Shown one piece after another: positions 46,924-54,749 of a stretch of DNA of 64,000 nt (within the stretch, counting starts at the first letter, position 1; the number at the start of each line of letters is the position of its first letter). Location of the stretch: positions 1 through 64,000 of the forward strand of contig CAMJFY010000004.1 of the NCBI GenBank assembly GCA_946405105.1. The letters are read 5' to 3'. Both the position numbers and the translations under genes were made by a program. The stretch is from an uncultured Caryophanales bacterium (GTDB lineage Bacteria; Bacillota_I; Bacilli_A; Acholeplasmatales; Anaeroplasmataceae). The notes below the pieces were generated by a model. That model made no database searches, had not been told where the DNA came from, and saw only the letters and a program-made list of their open reading frames with translations.

Positions 46924-48792
46924 ATGAAAGAAACATTAACTTATAAGATTTTAAATGCTCATAAGGTATCTGAAGATTTAGAAAACAACAAGATGAGCAT
47001 TAAGATAGATCAAACATTAACTCAAGATGCAACTGGTACAATGGCTTATCTAGAATTCATTAGCTTTGGTCTAGATAAGGTAAGAACTGATTTATCTGTT
47101 AGCTATGTTGACCACAATACATTACAAAATGGTTTCATGAACGCAGATGACCATAAGTTCTTACAAACTGTAGCTGATAAATACGGTATCGTATTCTCTA
47201 AGGCTGGTAACGGTATTTGTCACCAAGTAAACCTTGAAAGATTTGCTGTGCCAGGAAGAACAATCTTAGGTTCAGATTCTCATACTCCTACATCATCAGG
47301 TGTTGGTGCTATCGCAATTGGTGCTGGTGGATTAGACGTTGCATGTGCAATGGCTGGTATGCCATTTACAATTGTTAGACCAAAGGTTGTAGGTGTTAAA
47401 TTAATTAATAAGCTAAGAGATGGTGTATCTGCAAAGGATATTATCATTTACTTATTAGGAATTCTAACTGTTAAGGGTGGAGTTAATAAGGTAATTGAAT
47501 ATTATGGTGAAGGTGTTAAGACTTTATCAGTACCTGAAAGAGCTACAATCTGTAACATGGGTGCTGAATTAGGCGCAACATCATCTGTATTCCCATCTGA
47601 TGAAATCACTAAGGAATTCTTAAAGATTCAAAAGAGAGAACAAGATTATAAGCCGTTATCTGCAGATGAGGGCTGCCAATATGATGAAGACATCACTATT
47701 GACCTAGCTACTTTAGAGCCTATGGCATCTTGTCCAAATTCACCAGATGCAGTTAAGCCAGTATCTGAATTAAAGGATATTAAGGTTGACCAAGTATTAA
47801 TTGGTTCTTGTACAAATTCAAGCTACTATGATTTCGTAAAGGTAGCTTCAATCCTAAAGGGTAAGAAGATTCATAAGAATGTTTCATTAGGTATCGCTCC
47901 TGGTTCTCAACAAGTATTACAAATGATTACTAAGAATGGTATTTTAGATATTTTACTTGAAGCTGGTGCTAGAATTCTAGAATCAGCATGTGGTCCATGT
48001 ATCGGTATGGGACAATCTCCTGCAACTGATGCAGTATCATTAAGAACATTCAACCGTAATTTCTATGGTAGAAGTGGTACAAACTCAGCCTCAGTATATT
48101 TAGTATCTCCTGAGGTTGCAGCTTTATCAGCAGTAAATGGATATATTTCAAATCCACTTGGCTGCAAGAAGCTAGATGAATTCTCATTAGATGTAGATTA
48201 TCCTAAGTGTGATAGCTTATTATATCAGCCAGAATTTAAGGCTGAGGTTGTAATGGGACCAAACATTAAACCATTACCTAAATTCAAGCCTATTGGACAT
48301 AAATTCAATGCAAAGGTTATGATTTCATTAGAGGATAATATTACAACAGACCATATTATGCCAGCTGGTGCAAAGGTATTACCTTATAGATCAAATATCG
48401 AAAAGATTTCTGAATTCGTATTCTCAAATATCGATGAAGGATTCTCTAAGAGATGTCTTGATAATAAGAGCGGTGTTATCGTTGCTAAGCAAAATTATGG
48501 TCAAGGCTCAAGCCGTGAGCATGCTGCAATAGCTCCTAGATATTTAGGTATTAAGGCAGTTATCGCACAATCTTTCGCAAGAATCCATAAGAAGAATCTA
48601 ATTAACTTTGGTATTTTACCAATCGAATTAGATATTAACGCAAAATTATTAGATGAAATTGAAGTTTCATATGACAGAAATAGAATTGTTGTTGTTAATA
48701 AGTCAAACAACGAAACATATGAAAAAATGAATGATTTAACAGACGAAGAATATAACCTAATTGAGGTTGGAGGATTGTTAAACACATTCTAG
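46924..48792 (+). CDS. Aconitate hydratase
   Basis: 622 aa aconitase of the shorter, mitochondrial-like type. Cluster Cys in GSCTNSSYYDF and SACGPCIGMG; ILGSDSHTPTSSGVGAIAIGAGG; swivel domain with QNYGQGSSREHAAIAPRYLG. Converts citrate to isocitrate. It lies 12 bases before citrate synthase. The ATG at 46924 follows gaggagtgatt. Confidence 0.95.
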   Translation: MKETLTYKILNAHKVSEDLENNKMSIKIDQTLTQDATGTMAYLEFISFGLDKVRTDLSVSYVDHNTLQNGFMNADDHKFLQTVADKYGIVFSKAGNGICHQVNLERFAVPGRTILGSDSHTPTSSGVGAIAIGAGGLDVACAMAGMPFTIVRPKVVGVKLINKLRDGVSAKDIIIYLLGILTVKGGVNKVIEYYGEGVKTLSVPERATICNMGAELGATSSVFPSDEITKEFLKIQKREQDYKPLSADEGCQYDEDITIDLATLEPMASCPNSPDAVKPVSELKDIKVDQVLIGSCTNSSYYDFVKVASILKGKKIHKNVSLGIAPGSQQVLQMITKNGILDILLEAGARILESACGPCIGMGQSPATDAVSLRTFNRNFYGRSGTNSASVYLVSPEVAALSAVNGYISNPLGCKKLDEFSLDVDYPKCDSLLYQPEFKAEVVMGPNIKPLPKFKPIGHKFNAKVMISLEDNITTDHIMPAGAKVLPYRSNIEKISEFVFSNIDEGFSKRCLDNKSGVIVAKQNYGQGSSREHAAIAPRYLGIKAVIAQSFARIHKKNLINFGILPIELDINAKLLDEIEVSYDRNRIVVVNKSNNETYEKMNDLTDEEYNLIEVGGLLNTF

Positions 48793-48804
48793 AAAGAGGA
48801 ATGT

Positions 48805-50112
48805 ATGGACGATTTTTTACGTAAAGAATATATAAATCTAATCAATGATGAATCAATTGATGCAGATTTATATGACAAATATGATGTTAAAAGAGGATTA
48901 AGAAATAATAATGGTACAGGTGTATTAGTAGGTCTTACTAGAGTTGCTGAGGTATCTGGCTATGAAGTAGAGAATAATGTTAAAAAGCCAAAGCAAGGAA
49001 ACCTTTATTATAGAGGCCTTGATGTTAGAGAGGTAGCAAACCTAGCTAAAAATGATTTTGGCTATGAAAACACATGCTTCTTATTATTATTTGGTCATTA
49101 TCCTAATAAAGAAGAATCTGTAAAATTTAAAGAAATATTAAGTAATGAATATGACCTACCAGATGGATTTTTAGAAAATATTATTTTAAAGAACCCATCA
49201 AAATCATTAATGAATCATATTTCTAGATGTATTTTATCTTTATATTCATTTGATGATAATCCAGATGATATTTCAGGCTATGAGCTAATTAGAAAAGGAA
49301 TTTCTTTAATTGCTAAAATGCCTGTAATAGTAAGCTATTCATTACAAGCAAAAACACATTATTTGGATCATGATTCATTACATATTCATTATCCAAAGAA
49401 AGAATATTCATTTGCTGAAAATTTATTATATTTATCAAGAAATGATGGTAAGTTTACAGAGCTTGAAGCAAAGACATTAGATATGTGCTTAATTGTTCAT
49501 GCTGACCATGGTGGAGGAAACAATAGTGCCTTCGTTGGTACTGTAGTTTCTTCAACATTAACTGATATTTATTCAATGCTTGCTGCATCACTTGCATCAC
49601 TTAAGGGTCCACGTCATGGTGGAGCTAATATGGCTGTCCTAGATATGATGAGAAATGTTATCAATGATATTGGTCTAGATGCAACTGATGAAGAAATTGT
49701 TAATGTTATTAACAAGATCTTAGATAAAAATTATAATGATAATTCTGGTTTAATTTATGGTATTGGTCATGCTATTTACACATTATCAGATCCAAGAGCA
49801 GAATTATTAAGAGAAAAAGCAGAAAAGCTTTCAGCTACAAAGAATCCAAAGAAATTTGAATTCTATCATAGATTTGAGAAGCTTGCTATCAAGACATTAC
49901 AAGATAGAAAAGGTATGTCATGCTGCTGTAATGTAGACTTTTATTCAGGTTTAATTTACGAAATGCTTGATATCCCAAGAGATTTATTTATTCCAATTTT
50001 TGCAGCTGCAAGATTAGTTGGTTGGATTAGCCATGATATTGAGAATTTATTATATTCTAATAAAATTGTTCGTCCAGCGACTAAATATGTTGGAAAAAAG
50101 TTCAAAGATTAA
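48805..50112 (+). CDS. Citrate synthase
   Basis: 435 aa. Catalytic residues visible: His in VHADHGGGNNS and in GIGHAIY, Asp in CCNVDFYSG; GPRHGGANMAVLDM block also present. The protein has a longer N-terminal region than the E. coli enzyme, common in clostridial types. With aconitase it starts the oxidative branch to 2-oxoglutarate; isocitrate dehydrogenase is not in the window. Confidence 0.95.
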   Translation: MDDFLRKEYINLINDESIDADLYDKYDVKRGLRNNNGTGVLVGLTRVAEVSGYEVENNVKKPKQGNLYYRGLDVREVANLAKNDFGYENTCFLLLFGHYPNKEESVKFKEILSNEYDLPDGFLENIILKNPSKSLMNHISRCILSLYSFDDNPDDISGYELIRKGISLIAKMPVIVSYSLQAKTHYLDHDSLHIHYPKKEYSFAENLLYLSRNDGKFTELEAKTLDMCLIVHADHGGGNNSAFVGTVVSSTLTDIYSMLAASLASLKGPRHGGANMAVLDMMRNVINDIGLDATDEEIVNVINKILDKNYNDNSGLIYGIGHAIYTLSDPRAELLREKAEKLSATKNPKKFEFYHRFEKLAIKTLQDRKGMSCCCNVDFYSGLIYEMLDIPRDLFIPIFAAARLVGWISHDIENLLYSNKIVRPATKYVGKKFKD

Positions 50113-50138
50113 TGGAGTAGTTAACTACTCCATTTTTT
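50111..50138 (+). terminator. Intrinsic terminator of citrate synthase operon
   Basis: 24-base perfect palindrome with arm aatggagtag, starting inside the citrate synthase stop codon and followed by a T run. Confidence 0.9.
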
Positions 50139-50146
50139 ACGACTAT

Positions 50147-50175
50147 TTGACATTATTATAGATTTTATTTATAAT
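50147..50175 (+). promoter_or_regulatory. Consensus promoter of secreted protein gene
   Basis: Perfect TTGACA, 17-bp spacer, TATAAT, with SD aaagggg downstream. It suggests strong expression. Confidence 0.85.
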
Positions 50176-50210
50176 AATAAGAAAAGCAAAAGAAAGGGGT
50201 TGAGATACTA

Positions 50211-51074
50211 ATGAAGCATTATAGAGTACTAGCATTAGCTATTATTGGTGTATTAGCTGCTATAATAATTCCGTTAGCTTTAATTAGTGGAGCAGTTAAC
50301 GCAACCAAGGGTCATACTGAATATCAAATAACATCAACTCCTGAAGCAATTCTTACTGTTCCTTCAACAACTAAAGATCAGGCAACAGTAGAATTTACTG
50401 TCAATAGATCAGATATGATAATTAACGAATATATTACAAATGATGCTGCTGGTGTAGCAAAATATGAATATATTGAAAATTATAGAATTTATTTTATTGA
50501 TATTGATGAATTCAATAAACAGGTTGAAGAATATAAACAAAGATATAAAAGAGAAAATGACGGTAGAGAGGTTTCTGATTCTATCGCAAAATCTGCAGTT
50601 GATATGAAACCATATATCTTCGAAGATAAAATTCTTGAAGTAATGGGCTCTAATGTATATATTAATAAAGACATTAGTTCAATGTATAAAAATATAATTG
50701 ATGTAGACGATGAGGAAGAGGAAGAAGGCTCTGAATCACAACAACCTACTATCATTGAACCAGATGATACTGTAACAATCACTAGAGATACAACTTATCT
50801 TTTAACTGGTGATACATATGCTAAAGAAGGTAAAAAATATTTCAAGCAAAAAGGAAAAGATTTTGAAGAAGTTGAAGTAAAACTTGGAGCTACTTTAGAA
50901 AAGGGCGTATATTATGAAGAGATAGTCAGCAGTCACTTTGAATTTACATTTGGTGGCTTAGAGTCTGATCACTATTACGCTGTAGCTATTAAGTTTTCTT
51001 ATAGCCCTGATGGAGTATCAAGTGGTAGATATAATGATATTCTAAGTGATTATAAAGATTTTAAAACAAAATAA
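50211..51074 (+). CDS. Membrane-anchored extracytoplasmic protein of unknown function
   Basis: 287 aa. N-terminal signal anchor (about 6-28), then a beta-rich domain, a Glu-rich acidic stretch near 165-172, and a segment with TYAKEGKKYFKQKGKDFEEVEV..GATLEKGVYYE. That phrase resembles short modules seen in phage tail or surface proteins. The C-terminus FTFGGLESDHYYAVAIKF is fibronectin-like and similar in style to the 13123 protein. I do not recognise the family. Strong promoter, own inverted-repeat terminator. Confidence 0.65.
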   Translation: MKHYRVLALAIIGVLAAIIIPLALISGAVNATKGHTEYQITSTPEAILTVPSTTKDQATVEFTVNRSDMIINEYITNDAAGVAKYEYIENYRIYFIDIDEFNKQVEEYKQRYKRENDGREVSDSIAKSAVDMKPYIFEDKILEVMGSNVYINKDISSMYKNIIDVDDEEEEEGSESQQPTIIEPDDTVTITRDTTYLLTGDTYAKEGKKYFKQKGKDFEEVEVKLGATLEKGVYYEEIVSSHFEFTFGGLESDHYYAVAIKFSYSPDGVSSGRYNDILSDYKDFKTK

Positions 51075-51085
51075 TAAAAGAAGAA

Positions 51086-51113
51086 AGAGCCATCAAATTG
51101 ATGGCCCTTTCCT
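51086..51113 (+). terminator. Probable terminator hairpin
   Basis: 13-position stem gaaagagccatca/tgatggccctttc with one A-C mismatch; the following T content is low (ctatttt). Confidence 0.65.
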
Positions 51114-51230
51114 ATTTTGGGAGAGATTATTTTGTAATTGCTTTTAGTACTTTTATAATAACAAATATTAATAATAGAGTCAATTCTATTTTTAAAATTG
51201 TGATAATTCGTTTATGTTTTGTGAATTATG

Positions 51231-51239
51231 TGTTATAAT
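51231..51239 (+). promoter_or_regulatory. Extended -10 promoter of the cvfB operon
   Basis: TGtTATAAT within TGTGTTATAAT, about 26 bases before the ATG at 51265. Confidence 0.6.
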
Positions 51240-51264
51240 CAACCCGGTTAAAGGAGTTATTTTA

Positions 51265-51744
51265 ATGAATAGGCAGCAATATTTACTTGAAATGAGAACT
51301 GAACATACATTAAAGGGTAGAAAACCATGTTTTATTTCCCTAAGATTTAATGCTGGAAAGATTTATAATGAAGGCTATTCTGAATTCATTTTATCAATCA
51401 AGGATGGTGTTTTACATTTCCAAAAGCTATCTAAATTCTTAAAAAAATTAACTCCAGCCAAGGATTTTTCACTTAATGCTAAAAGATTTGTTCAATATAG
51501 AATTGAAGATAAATCATTTATGAAGATTCTATATTTATATGATGATACAGGAAGATATATTGATATATGCTACCAATCTGGTAGATATGAAACAGCATCT
51601 ACTGAAACTAATATCATAAGAATAATAGATGAAATGAAAAAGGATTATAATTTAAAAGATTTTAAGGAGGAAGAATATAATGACGACTTCCAAGAAGAAC
51701 CTAACTCAAAAGGAGAAGGATCTAATAAAGAAATACGAAACTAA
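51265..51744 (+). CDS. Conserved-looking cytoplasmic protein of unknown function
   Basis: 159 aa, no membrane segment or signal. A beta-rich core (about 20-110) is followed by an acidic, hydrophilic tail (EEEYNDDFQEEPNSKGEG). The ATG at 51265 has ggag upstream; the longer track start would begin before the -10. It is the first gene of an operon with a 52-aa gene overlapping its end and then cvfB, so an RNA- or translation-related role is possible but not shown. Confidence 0.65.
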   Translation: MNRQQYLLEMRTEHTLKGRKPCFISLRFNAGKIYNEGYSEFILSIKDGVLHFQKLSKFLKKLTPAKDFSLNAKRFVQYRIEDKSFMKILYLYDDTGRYIDICYQSGRYETASTETNIIRIIDEMKKDYNLKDFKEEEYNDDFQEEPNSKGEGSNKEIRN

Positions 51745-51838
51745 CGATTTCAAACAAAAAAGAAACTTTTCTAATGAGAAAAAGGAAATGTATTTAAGAC
51801 AAACAGATAGGAATTATAAGGACGGTGACAGAAATTGA
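51680..51838 (+). CDS. 52-aa basic small protein, overlapping gene
   Basis: Not in the ORF track. ATG at 51680 with aaggagg nine bases upstream, 52 codons to TGA at 51836-51838. The protein is very charged, rich in Lys, Asn, Asp and Arg (KKNLTQKEKDLIKKYETND). It overlaps the end of the preceding gene by 65 bases in another frame. Its TGA overlaps the TTG start of cvfB (TTGA). The strong SD and the coupling support a real gene; function unknown, perhaps RNA-associated. Confidence 0.7.
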   Translation: MTTSKKNLTQKEKDLIKKYETNDFKQKRNFSNEKKEMYLRQTDRNYKDGDRN

Positions 51839-52680
51839 TTAAGCTAGGAGAATATAATTCTATGATAGTTGTTAGAAAATCTGATTTAGGTTATATGCTA
51901 TCAGATGGAAATGAAGAGGTTTTACTTCACTTTTCACAAAGTGAAAAAGAACATAATATAAATGATAAAGTAAATGTATTTATTTATGCTGATAAGAAGG
52001 AAAGACCTACAGCAACTGAAATTAAACCAACAGCAACAATTAACGATGCCGGCTTTGCAAGAGTATGCGATGTTATTCCTAATGTCGGTGTATTTGTTAA
52101 TATCAATACTCCAAAGGATGTATTAGTATCAAAGGATAACCTACCATATGACCAAGAACTATGGCCACAGGTTGATGATTTATTATTTATCAGATTAAAA
52201 ATAAAGAAAGAAACATTAATTGGTAAGCCATTAAATAGATTTGATATTATTTCACTTCATAAGGCTGTTAATTATGAAGAGCAGGAGCATGTTGATGCTC
52301 ATGTATGTAAAATCACTGAATCAGGCATTTCTTTAATAACAAATGACATGATGTATGTATTTGTTCCAGAAACTCAATTAAGAGGCAAATATAGACTTGG
52401 ACAAGAAGTTAATGTTGTAATAACTAAGGCTTTAGAAGAAGAATATTATGGAACATTAAATCAGCATAAGGAATTATTGATGGATACTGATAAAGAAATC
52501 ATATTAGAATATATGAGAAACCATAATAATTCTATGAAGCTTACAGCTAAATCATCTTCTGAAGAAGTATTTAAGGTATTAAAAATGTCTAGAAAAGCAT
52601 TCAAAAGAGCTTATGGTGGTTTATATAAGGAACAAATAATTGATTTTGATGATTATAAAACATTTATAGTAGAGAAATAG
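51835..52680 (+). CDS. cvfB: CvfB/YitL-like S1 RNA-binding protein
   Basis: 281 aa. S1-type OB domains near the N-terminus (LGEYNSMIVVRKSDLGYML) and in the middle (GFARVCDVIPNVGVFVNI), then another domain with VDAHVCKITESGISLI. The C-terminal winged-helix part has KVLKMSRKAFKRAYGGLYKEQ. The TTG start at 51835 matches the usual family N-terminus and has ggtgac upstream. CvfB binds RNA and affects virulence-gene expression in staphylococci; role here unknown. Confidence 0.88.
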   Translation: MIKLGEYNSMIVVRKSDLGYMLSDGNEEVLLHFSQSEKEHNINDKVNVFIYADKKERPTATEIKPTATINDAGFARVCDVIPNVGVFVNINTPKDVLVSKDNLPYDQELWPQVDDLLFIRLKIKKETLIGKPLNRFDIISLHKAVNYEEQEHVDAHVCKITESGISLITNDMMYVFVPETQLRGKYRLGQEVNVVITKALEEEYYGTLNQHKELLMDTDKEIILEYMRNHNNSMKLTAKSSSEEVFKVLKMSRKAFKRAYGGLYKEQIIDFDDYKTFIVEK

Positions 52681-52681
52681 G

Positions 52682-52708
52682 TCCTCAATTTATTGAGGAT
52701 TTTCTTTA
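52682..52708 (+). terminator. Intrinsic terminator after cvfB
   Basis: Stem tcctcaa/ttgagga, loop ttta, then ttttcttt. Confidence 0.85.
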
Positions 52709-52716
52709 CAAAATGG

Positions 52717-52745
52717 TTGAATTATAATTATTTGTATGATAAAAT
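52717..52745 (+). promoter_or_regulatory. Probable promoter of tRNA-Asp/tRNA-Arg
   Basis: TTGAAT, 17-bp spacer, TAAAAT, ending 17 bases before the first tRNA; a TATAAT at 52723 lacks a well-placed -35. Confidence 0.45.
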
Positions 52746-52762
52746 AATCAAGCGTACTAAGT

Positions 52763-52839
52763 GGTCCGGTAGTTCAGTTGGTTAGAATGCCTGCCTGTCA
52801 CGTAGGAGGTCGCGAGTTCGAGTCTCGTCCGGACCGCCA
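52763..52839 (+). tRNA. tRNA-Asp (GTC)
   Basis: Acceptor GGTCCGG/CCGGACC, T-loop GTTCGAG, anticodon loop ctGTCac giving GTC, encoded 3' CCA. 77 bases. Confidence 0.97.
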
Positions 52840-52858
52840 TTTTGTATGTATTATATAT

Positions 52859-52935
52859 GCGCTCATAGATCAATTGGATAGATCGTTTGACTACGGATCA
52901 AAAGGTTGCGGGTTCGAGTCCTACTGGGCGCGCCA
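52859..52935 (+). tRNA. tRNA-Arg (ACG)
   Basis: Acceptor GCGCTCA/TGGGCGC with one G-U pair, anticodon stem tttga/tcaaa with loop ctACGga giving ACG (A34 likely edited to inosine), T-loop GTTCGAG, encoded CCA. 77 bases. Confidence 0.96.
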
Positions 52936-52947
52936 TTCGATATTATT

Positions 52948-52976
52948 ACACTGATACATTGTATCGGTGTTTTTTA
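52948..52976 (+). terminator. Intrinsic terminator after the tRNA pair
   Basis: 10-bp stem acactgatac/gtatcggtgt with loop att and six or more T. Confidence 0.9.
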
Positions 52977-53019
52977 TTTTTTTATTTATAGTGTATAATA
53001 AAATAAAGGAAGTGATAAT

Positions 53020-53517
53020 ATGGATGATAATAAAGAATTATTAGAAACAAAAAAAGAAGATCATAAAAAACCATTTATATTCTTATATGTTATTTCAATT
53101 ATCGCTTTTAATATCACATTATTTTATTTCTTTTTACCAGCTATTTATGGACTATTTTCAGTGCTAGTTATATTTATTGCAATAATAATTATTGCAGTTC
53201 CTACAGTCTTCACATTTTTTTTAATAGTATTAGACGATAGGTTTAGACATTGGGTAGGACAGGTATGGTCTACAGCAGATAAAATCGCTAAAATAAACGA
53301 TAAAATACCAATGATAGCTCCATATTTCAATTTTGTTATTTGGCCATCATTGATATTAATGGTATTAGTAGTTACCTTAGGATTTGTTAGAAGATTTAAA
53401 AATAATGGAGGTTATTTATCATTTATTATTACATCTATTATTTTTACAATGATTTTAGTTGGAATAGCAGTAGCTTATTACCTTTATGGTCAAACATTAG
53501 GCTTAACAAAAGCATAA
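53020..53517 (+). CDS. Membrane protein of unknown function
   Basis: 165 aa. Short charged N-terminus (MDDNKELLETKKEDHKK), then four hydrophobic segments (about 20-40, 42-66, 98-122, 136-158) with a loop FRHWVGQVWSTADKIAK between the second and third. SD gaagtga. It lies downstream of the tRNA terminator with a TATAAT at 52994-52999. No family recognised. Confidence 0.68.
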   Translation: MDDNKELLETKKEDHKKPFIFLYVISIIAFNITLFYFFLPAIYGLFSVLVIFIAIIIIAVPTVFTFFLIVLDDRFRHWVGQVWSTADKIAKINDKIPMIAPYFNFVIWPSLILMVLVVTLGFVRRFKNNGGYLSFIITSIIFTMILVGIAVAYYLYGQTLGLTKA

Positions 53518-53520
53518 AAA

Positions 53521-53549
53521 AAGAGGCTTTCTTAAGCCTCTTTATTTTT
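53521..53549. terminator. Bidirectional terminator
   Basis: 9-bp stem aagaggctt/aagcctctt, loop tctt, A-run on the left and T-run on the right; serves the membrane protein gene and convergent recU. Confidence 0.88.
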
Positions 53550-54122
53550 GAAATAAACCTCATCAACTACCTTTAAATAATTTAGTCTTGGAAGATATCC
53601 TTCCTTAATTAAATAGCATTCATTTTGTAATGCTTCATAAGGTATTGATTTTCTTTCATCATTTTTATAGGCAGCCTCCCAATATCTATTTGCTACCTCA
53701 AATGGAACTAAATAATATTCATTAAATTTATTCCAAGATATAATTAAAAATCCAATTCCACCATGCTTAATAATATTTTTTAAATGCTCCATCTGATGTG
53801 GATGAATATTTGCTAGAGGAAATGCTGTTTTATTATGATTTTCTTTTGCTTCAAAATCGATATATTTTCCTTTATAAATACCATTATAGTCAGTAGTAGA
53901 TGGTGTTTTATAATAAGCCTCTGTAATAACTGCTTTACTACGCATAGGGTAGTCAACCTTAACAATTTGAACAGGTGTAGGCTTCTTATGAATTACAGCA
54001 ATATTATTATTTAAATAGTATTCATTTGAATCATTTATCATTGTTTCTAAATCCATACCTAAATTAGCTTTATTAGCTTCTTTATGTACGGGCTTTTTTT
54101 TAGTTGGATAATTAATTGCCAT
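53532..54122 (-). CDS. recU: Holliday junction resolvase RecU
   Basis: 196 aa. Resolves four-way junctions during recombination and chromosome segregation in Gram-positives. N-terminal NLGMDLETMINDSNEYY matches the NRGMxxE region, and STTDYNGIYKGKYIDFEAKENHNK holds the catalytic Asp, Glu and Lys; HPHQMEHL follows. The Arg of the usual NRGM is Leu. Not linked to ponA as in Bacillus. Confidence 0.92.
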   Translation of the reverse strand: MAINYPTKKKPVHKEANKANLGMDLETMINDSNEYYLNNNIAVIHKKPTPVQIVKVDYPMRSKAVITEAYYKTPSTTDYNGIYKGKYIDFEAKENHNKTAFPLANIHPHQMEHLKNIIKHGGIGFLIISWNKFNEYYLVPFEVANRYWEAAYKNDERKSIPYEALQNECYLIKEGYLPRLNYLKVVDEVYFKNKEA

Positions 54123-54166
54123 TAGAGTATCACCATATATAATTTTATCATAAAAAAATTAAAAAT

Positions 54167-54180
54167 AGTAAACGTTTTTA
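54167..54180. promoter_or_regulatory. cre-like site upstream of the CBM20 gene
   Basis: AGTAAACGTTTTTA matches the CcpA/LacI-type consensus TGWAANCGNTNWCA with two mismatches. It lies 56 bases before the CBM20-like gene, whose role would be carbohydrate-related. Speculative. Confidence 0.35.
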
Positions 54181-54235
54181 ATATACAATATTTGAAAATT
54201 GTAATATACTATACATTGTATAGGAGGATAGTTAT

Positions 54236-54544
54236 ATGGCAAATACAAAGGTTTCAATTAAAGTAGTTTCAAAGGCATCTAAATTATATATCGTAGGTTC
54301 TACAAAGAACTTAGGTGAATGGGATGCTAAGAAGGCAGTAGAACTTGAATACTGCGATAAGTGTGGTGCATTTTTTACTGATAAGCTTTTACCAGCTGGT
54401 GAGGTTGTTGAATTCAAGGTTTTAACAGCTAAGAACTGGGCTAATGTTGAAAAGGGTGCATTTGGTGAGGAAGTAGCTAACCATTCATTCGTTGCAACAA
54501 AGGGCTTAGAAGTTGTAGTAGAAGTAAATAATTTTGCAAAGTAA
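54236..54544 (+). CDS. Stand-alone CBM20-like (starch/glycogen-binding) domain protein
   Basis: 102 aa made of one carbohydrate-binding domain of the CBM20 type: SKLYIVGSTKNLGEWDAKKAVEL matches the V..VGS...LG.WD...A..L signature, followed by AGEVVEFKVL. The conserved GW-type WE(x)GxNR segment is only partly kept (FGEEVANHSF). No signal peptide or anchor, so it should be cytoplasmic. CBM20 is normally an appendage of amylases. It may target glycogen granules. Strong SD taggagg; own terminator. Confidence 0.8.
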   Translation: MANTKVSIKVVSKASKLYIVGSTKNLGEWDAKKAVELEYCDKCGAFFTDKLLPAGEVVEFKVLTAKNWANVEKGAFGEEVANHSFVATKGLEVVVEVNNFAK

Positions 54545-54568
54545 AAATCATTTACAAATAATGAATTT

Positions 54569-54604
54569 ACTGCTGGGAATATAATTCCTGGCAGTATTTT
54601 TTTT
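54569..54604 (+). terminator. Intrinsic terminator after CBM20 gene
   Basis: 12-bp stem actgctgggaat/attcctggcagt with two G-U pairs and loop ata, then a run of eight T. Confidence 0.88.
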
Positions 54605-54644
54605 GAAATATAATTATTAATAGATAATTATTTCTTGCTTTTTA

Positions 54645-54673
54645 TTGTTTTTGCCTAAGAAATATTGTATAAT
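54645..54673 (+). promoter_or_regulatory. Promoter of the RNase J-like gene
   Basis: TTGTTT, 17-bp spacer, TATAAT. Confidence 0.6.
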
Positions 54674-54749
54674 TATCCTAGATTTAAATGTGTCGATTTT
54701 AATCTTAATCTGAAAGGAGGTCGGCTTCTGGCTTTTATGTCAGCGTATT

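Larger units (their letters stand above)
54545..54749 (+). other. Intergenic region between CBM20 gene and RNase J gene
   Basis: Holds the CBM20 terminator, a promoter TTGTTT-17-TATAAT (54645-54673), and an SD aaggagg at 54714-54720 that is 29 bases before the RNase J ATG. A six-codon ATG-TAA ORF begins at 54737 in another frame. Confidence 0.5.

Noticed and set aside
51132-51180. Orphan promoter TTGTAA-16-TATAAT with a small hairpin (possible small RNA)
   Set aside because: The hairpin has six base pairs and a weak T tail, and no conserved structure is visible; chance is likely in AT-rich DNA.
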